From contig VBLM01000218.1 of assembly GCA_005879095.1 (NCBI GenBank), positions 1-5,506 on the forward strand: a DNA stretch of 5,506 nt. Direction: 5' to 3'. Numbering within the stretch: position 1 is the first letter of the stretch; each line of letters starts with the position of its first letter. The position numbers and the translations under genes were made by a program. This document shows, piece by piece, positions 4,408 through 5,506 of the stretch. Under the pieces are notes generated by a model. It saw only the letters and a program-made list of their open reading frames with translations, had not been told where the DNA came from and made no database searches. The stretch comes from Deltaproteobacteria bacterium (GTDB lineage Bacteria; Myxococcota; Myxococcia; Myxococcales; 40CM-4-68-19).

Positions 4408-5506
4408 TCCGCGGCAGCTACGTCTTGTGGGCAGGCGGCGCCGTCGTCGGGCTTGCGCTGCTCACGTTCGGAGTGATCGTACCGGCCGAGGGGACCGTCC
4501 TCTTCTTCGCCCTTCTCTCGCTCGCCGCCGTCGGATACTTCGCAGCGCTGCACCAGGTCGCGAATGGCCTGCGTCCTTCCGGGCGCACGCTGGCCGGCTG
4601 CGCCGCGCTGGCTCTGGCCTTTCGCATCCCCCTGCTGCTTGCGCCTCCCGAACGGGACGCGGACGTGCGCCGCTACGTCTGGGACGCCCGCCTCGTCCGC
4701 GCGGGCCTGAGCCCGTACACGGTGGTTCCGGCCGATCCCGCGTTCGCCCACCTGCGCACGAGCGAGAGCTGGCCGGTGAACAACCCGGACGTGCCGAGCC
4801 CCTATCCTCCGGGCGCGCAGCTCTTCTTCCTCGCCGCGACGGCGCCGAGCGAATCGGCGCGAGCGATCAAGGTGGCCGCCCTCGTCTGCGACGCGCTCCT
4901 GGCGCTCGTCGTCTGGGGGTCGTTGGTTGCCGCGGGCGCGAATCCCGGCTGGGTGCTCGCGTATCTCTGGAGCCCGCTCGTTTCGCTGGAGGTCGCCCGT
5001 CACGGACACGTCGACGTGGCCGGCGCGCTCTGCATCGCCTTCGCCGCGTTCGCGTTCGTTCGCGGCCGGACGCTCCTCGGCAGCATCGCGTTTGTGCTGT
5101 CGATCGCGGTGAAGCCCCTCCCGATCGTCCTCCTTCCGCTCCTGTGGCGCCGCGCCTCGCGCTGGCACCTCGTCGCCGGGCTCACCGTGCTGGTGGCGCT
5201 CTATCTGCCCTTCTGGGACCACCGCCACCTGCCGATCGGATCCGTGCCGGAAGTGATCGATCGTTTTCGCTTCAACGGGCCGATCTTCTCGAAAGTCGCA
5301 TTGCTCGCAGGTCCTTCGGTCGCCACCGCGTTCGCGATCGCGGCCGGTCTCGCGGTGGCTGCGTGGGCGCGACGCCGGCTGCCGCTCGCGTCGCCTCGAG
5401 CCTGGGCATGGCCGATGGCGGCAGCGCTCCTCTGCGCGCCGATGATCTATCCCTGGTATCTCGTCTGGCTCGCTCCGTTCCTCGTCACGGCGGAGACGAT
5501 GCCGCT
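4404..5506 (+). CDS. Polytopic GT-C-type glycosyltransferase (partial, runs off window)
   Basis: An open frame of 367 codons with no stop before the window end. The GTG start overlaps the previous TGA as GTGA and has AGGAG (4391-4395) 8 nt upstream. Many hydrophobic segments are present, among them about 6-27, 31-50, 63-80, 155-176 and several more to the end. GT-C-type marks are the first-loop acidic motif D85-A-D87 with RRYVWD (89-94), GLSPY (101-105), PSPYPPGAQLFF (131-142), a WSP...E...GHVD motif (189-204) and YPWYLVW (349-355). These resemble membrane mannosyltransferases of the MptB/GT87 type, which take sugar from polyprenyl phosphate and act on the outer face of the membrane. The two upstream GT genes could supply that donor. 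Donor sugar and acceptor are not readable. Confidence 0.85.
   Translation, partial: MIRGSYVLWAGGAVVGLALLTFGVIVPAEGTVLFFALLSLAAVGYFAALHQVANGLRPSGRTLAGCAALALAFRIPLLLAPPERDADVRRYVWDARLVRAGLSPYTVVPADPAFAHLRTSESWPVNNPDVPSPYPPGAQLFFLAATAPSESARAIKVAALVCDALLALVVWGSLVAAGANPGWVLAYLWSPLVSLEVARHGHVDVAGALCIAFAAFAFVRGRTLLGSIAFVLSIAVKPLPIVLLPLLWRRASRWHLVAGLTVLVALYLPFWDHRHLPIGSVPEVIDRFRFNGPIFSKVALLAGPSVATAFAIAAGLAVAAWARRRLPLASPRAWAWPMAAALLCAPMIYPWYLVWLAPFLVTAETMP

Overview
The window is GC-rich, with strong G/C bias at third codon positions. It carries an exported cysteine-rich peptide with a Sec-type signal sequence, which fits a Gram-negative bacterium of high GC (a proteobacterium, a myxobacterium-like lineage or similar). 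The sequence does not fix the taxon more closely.

Left part (1-1967): the window opens in the last 42 codons of a plus-strand SDR oxidoreductase. Facing it, on the minus strand, is a compact three-gene operon read right to left: bufA2 (1967-1704), bufB (1685-858) and bufC (861-151). bufA2 encodes an 87-residue periplasmic peptide precursor with six Cys. bufB encodes a DUF692/MNIO multinuclear iron enzyme that modifies Cys residues. bufC encodes its DUF2063 partner, and its start overlaps the bufB stop by 4 bp. This is a bufferin/Hvf-type RiPP system, whose studied members make copper-binding peptides. No DoxX-type fourth gene (bufD) follows bufC.

Middle part (1968-2602): the bufA2 leader has a strong ribosome binding site and a possible ECF-type promoter. 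A small plus-strand ORF (2081-2248, 55 codons, four Cys, strongly codon-biased) reads away from bufA2. The 354 bases from 2249 to 2602 hold no intact gene. They contain a possible 5'-truncated minus-strand coding remnant, a perfect 20-bp palindrome, the 3' half of an initiator tRNA (tRNA-fMet, anticodon CAT) without its 5' half, a strong intrinsic terminator, and a second 14-bp copy of the tRNA anticodon-arm sequence. This looks like the distal attachment scar of an integrative element, or the remains of one, at an fMet tRNA gene. By the usual geometry the element would lie to the left, on the bufferin side.

Right part (2603-5506): a tight plus-strand operon of four genes. It encodes a DoxX-like membrane protein (TTG start), a GT2 glycosyltransferase that appears to lack about 20 internal residues, a TIGR04282/DUF2064 GT-A-like protein, and a polytopic GT-C-type glycosyltransferase cut by the window end. 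The last two junctions are 4-bp overlaps (ATGA and GTGA). A reasonable model, which is inference, is that the soluble GT-A enzymes prepare nucleotide- or lipid-linked sugar and the GT-C enzyme transfers it at the membrane.
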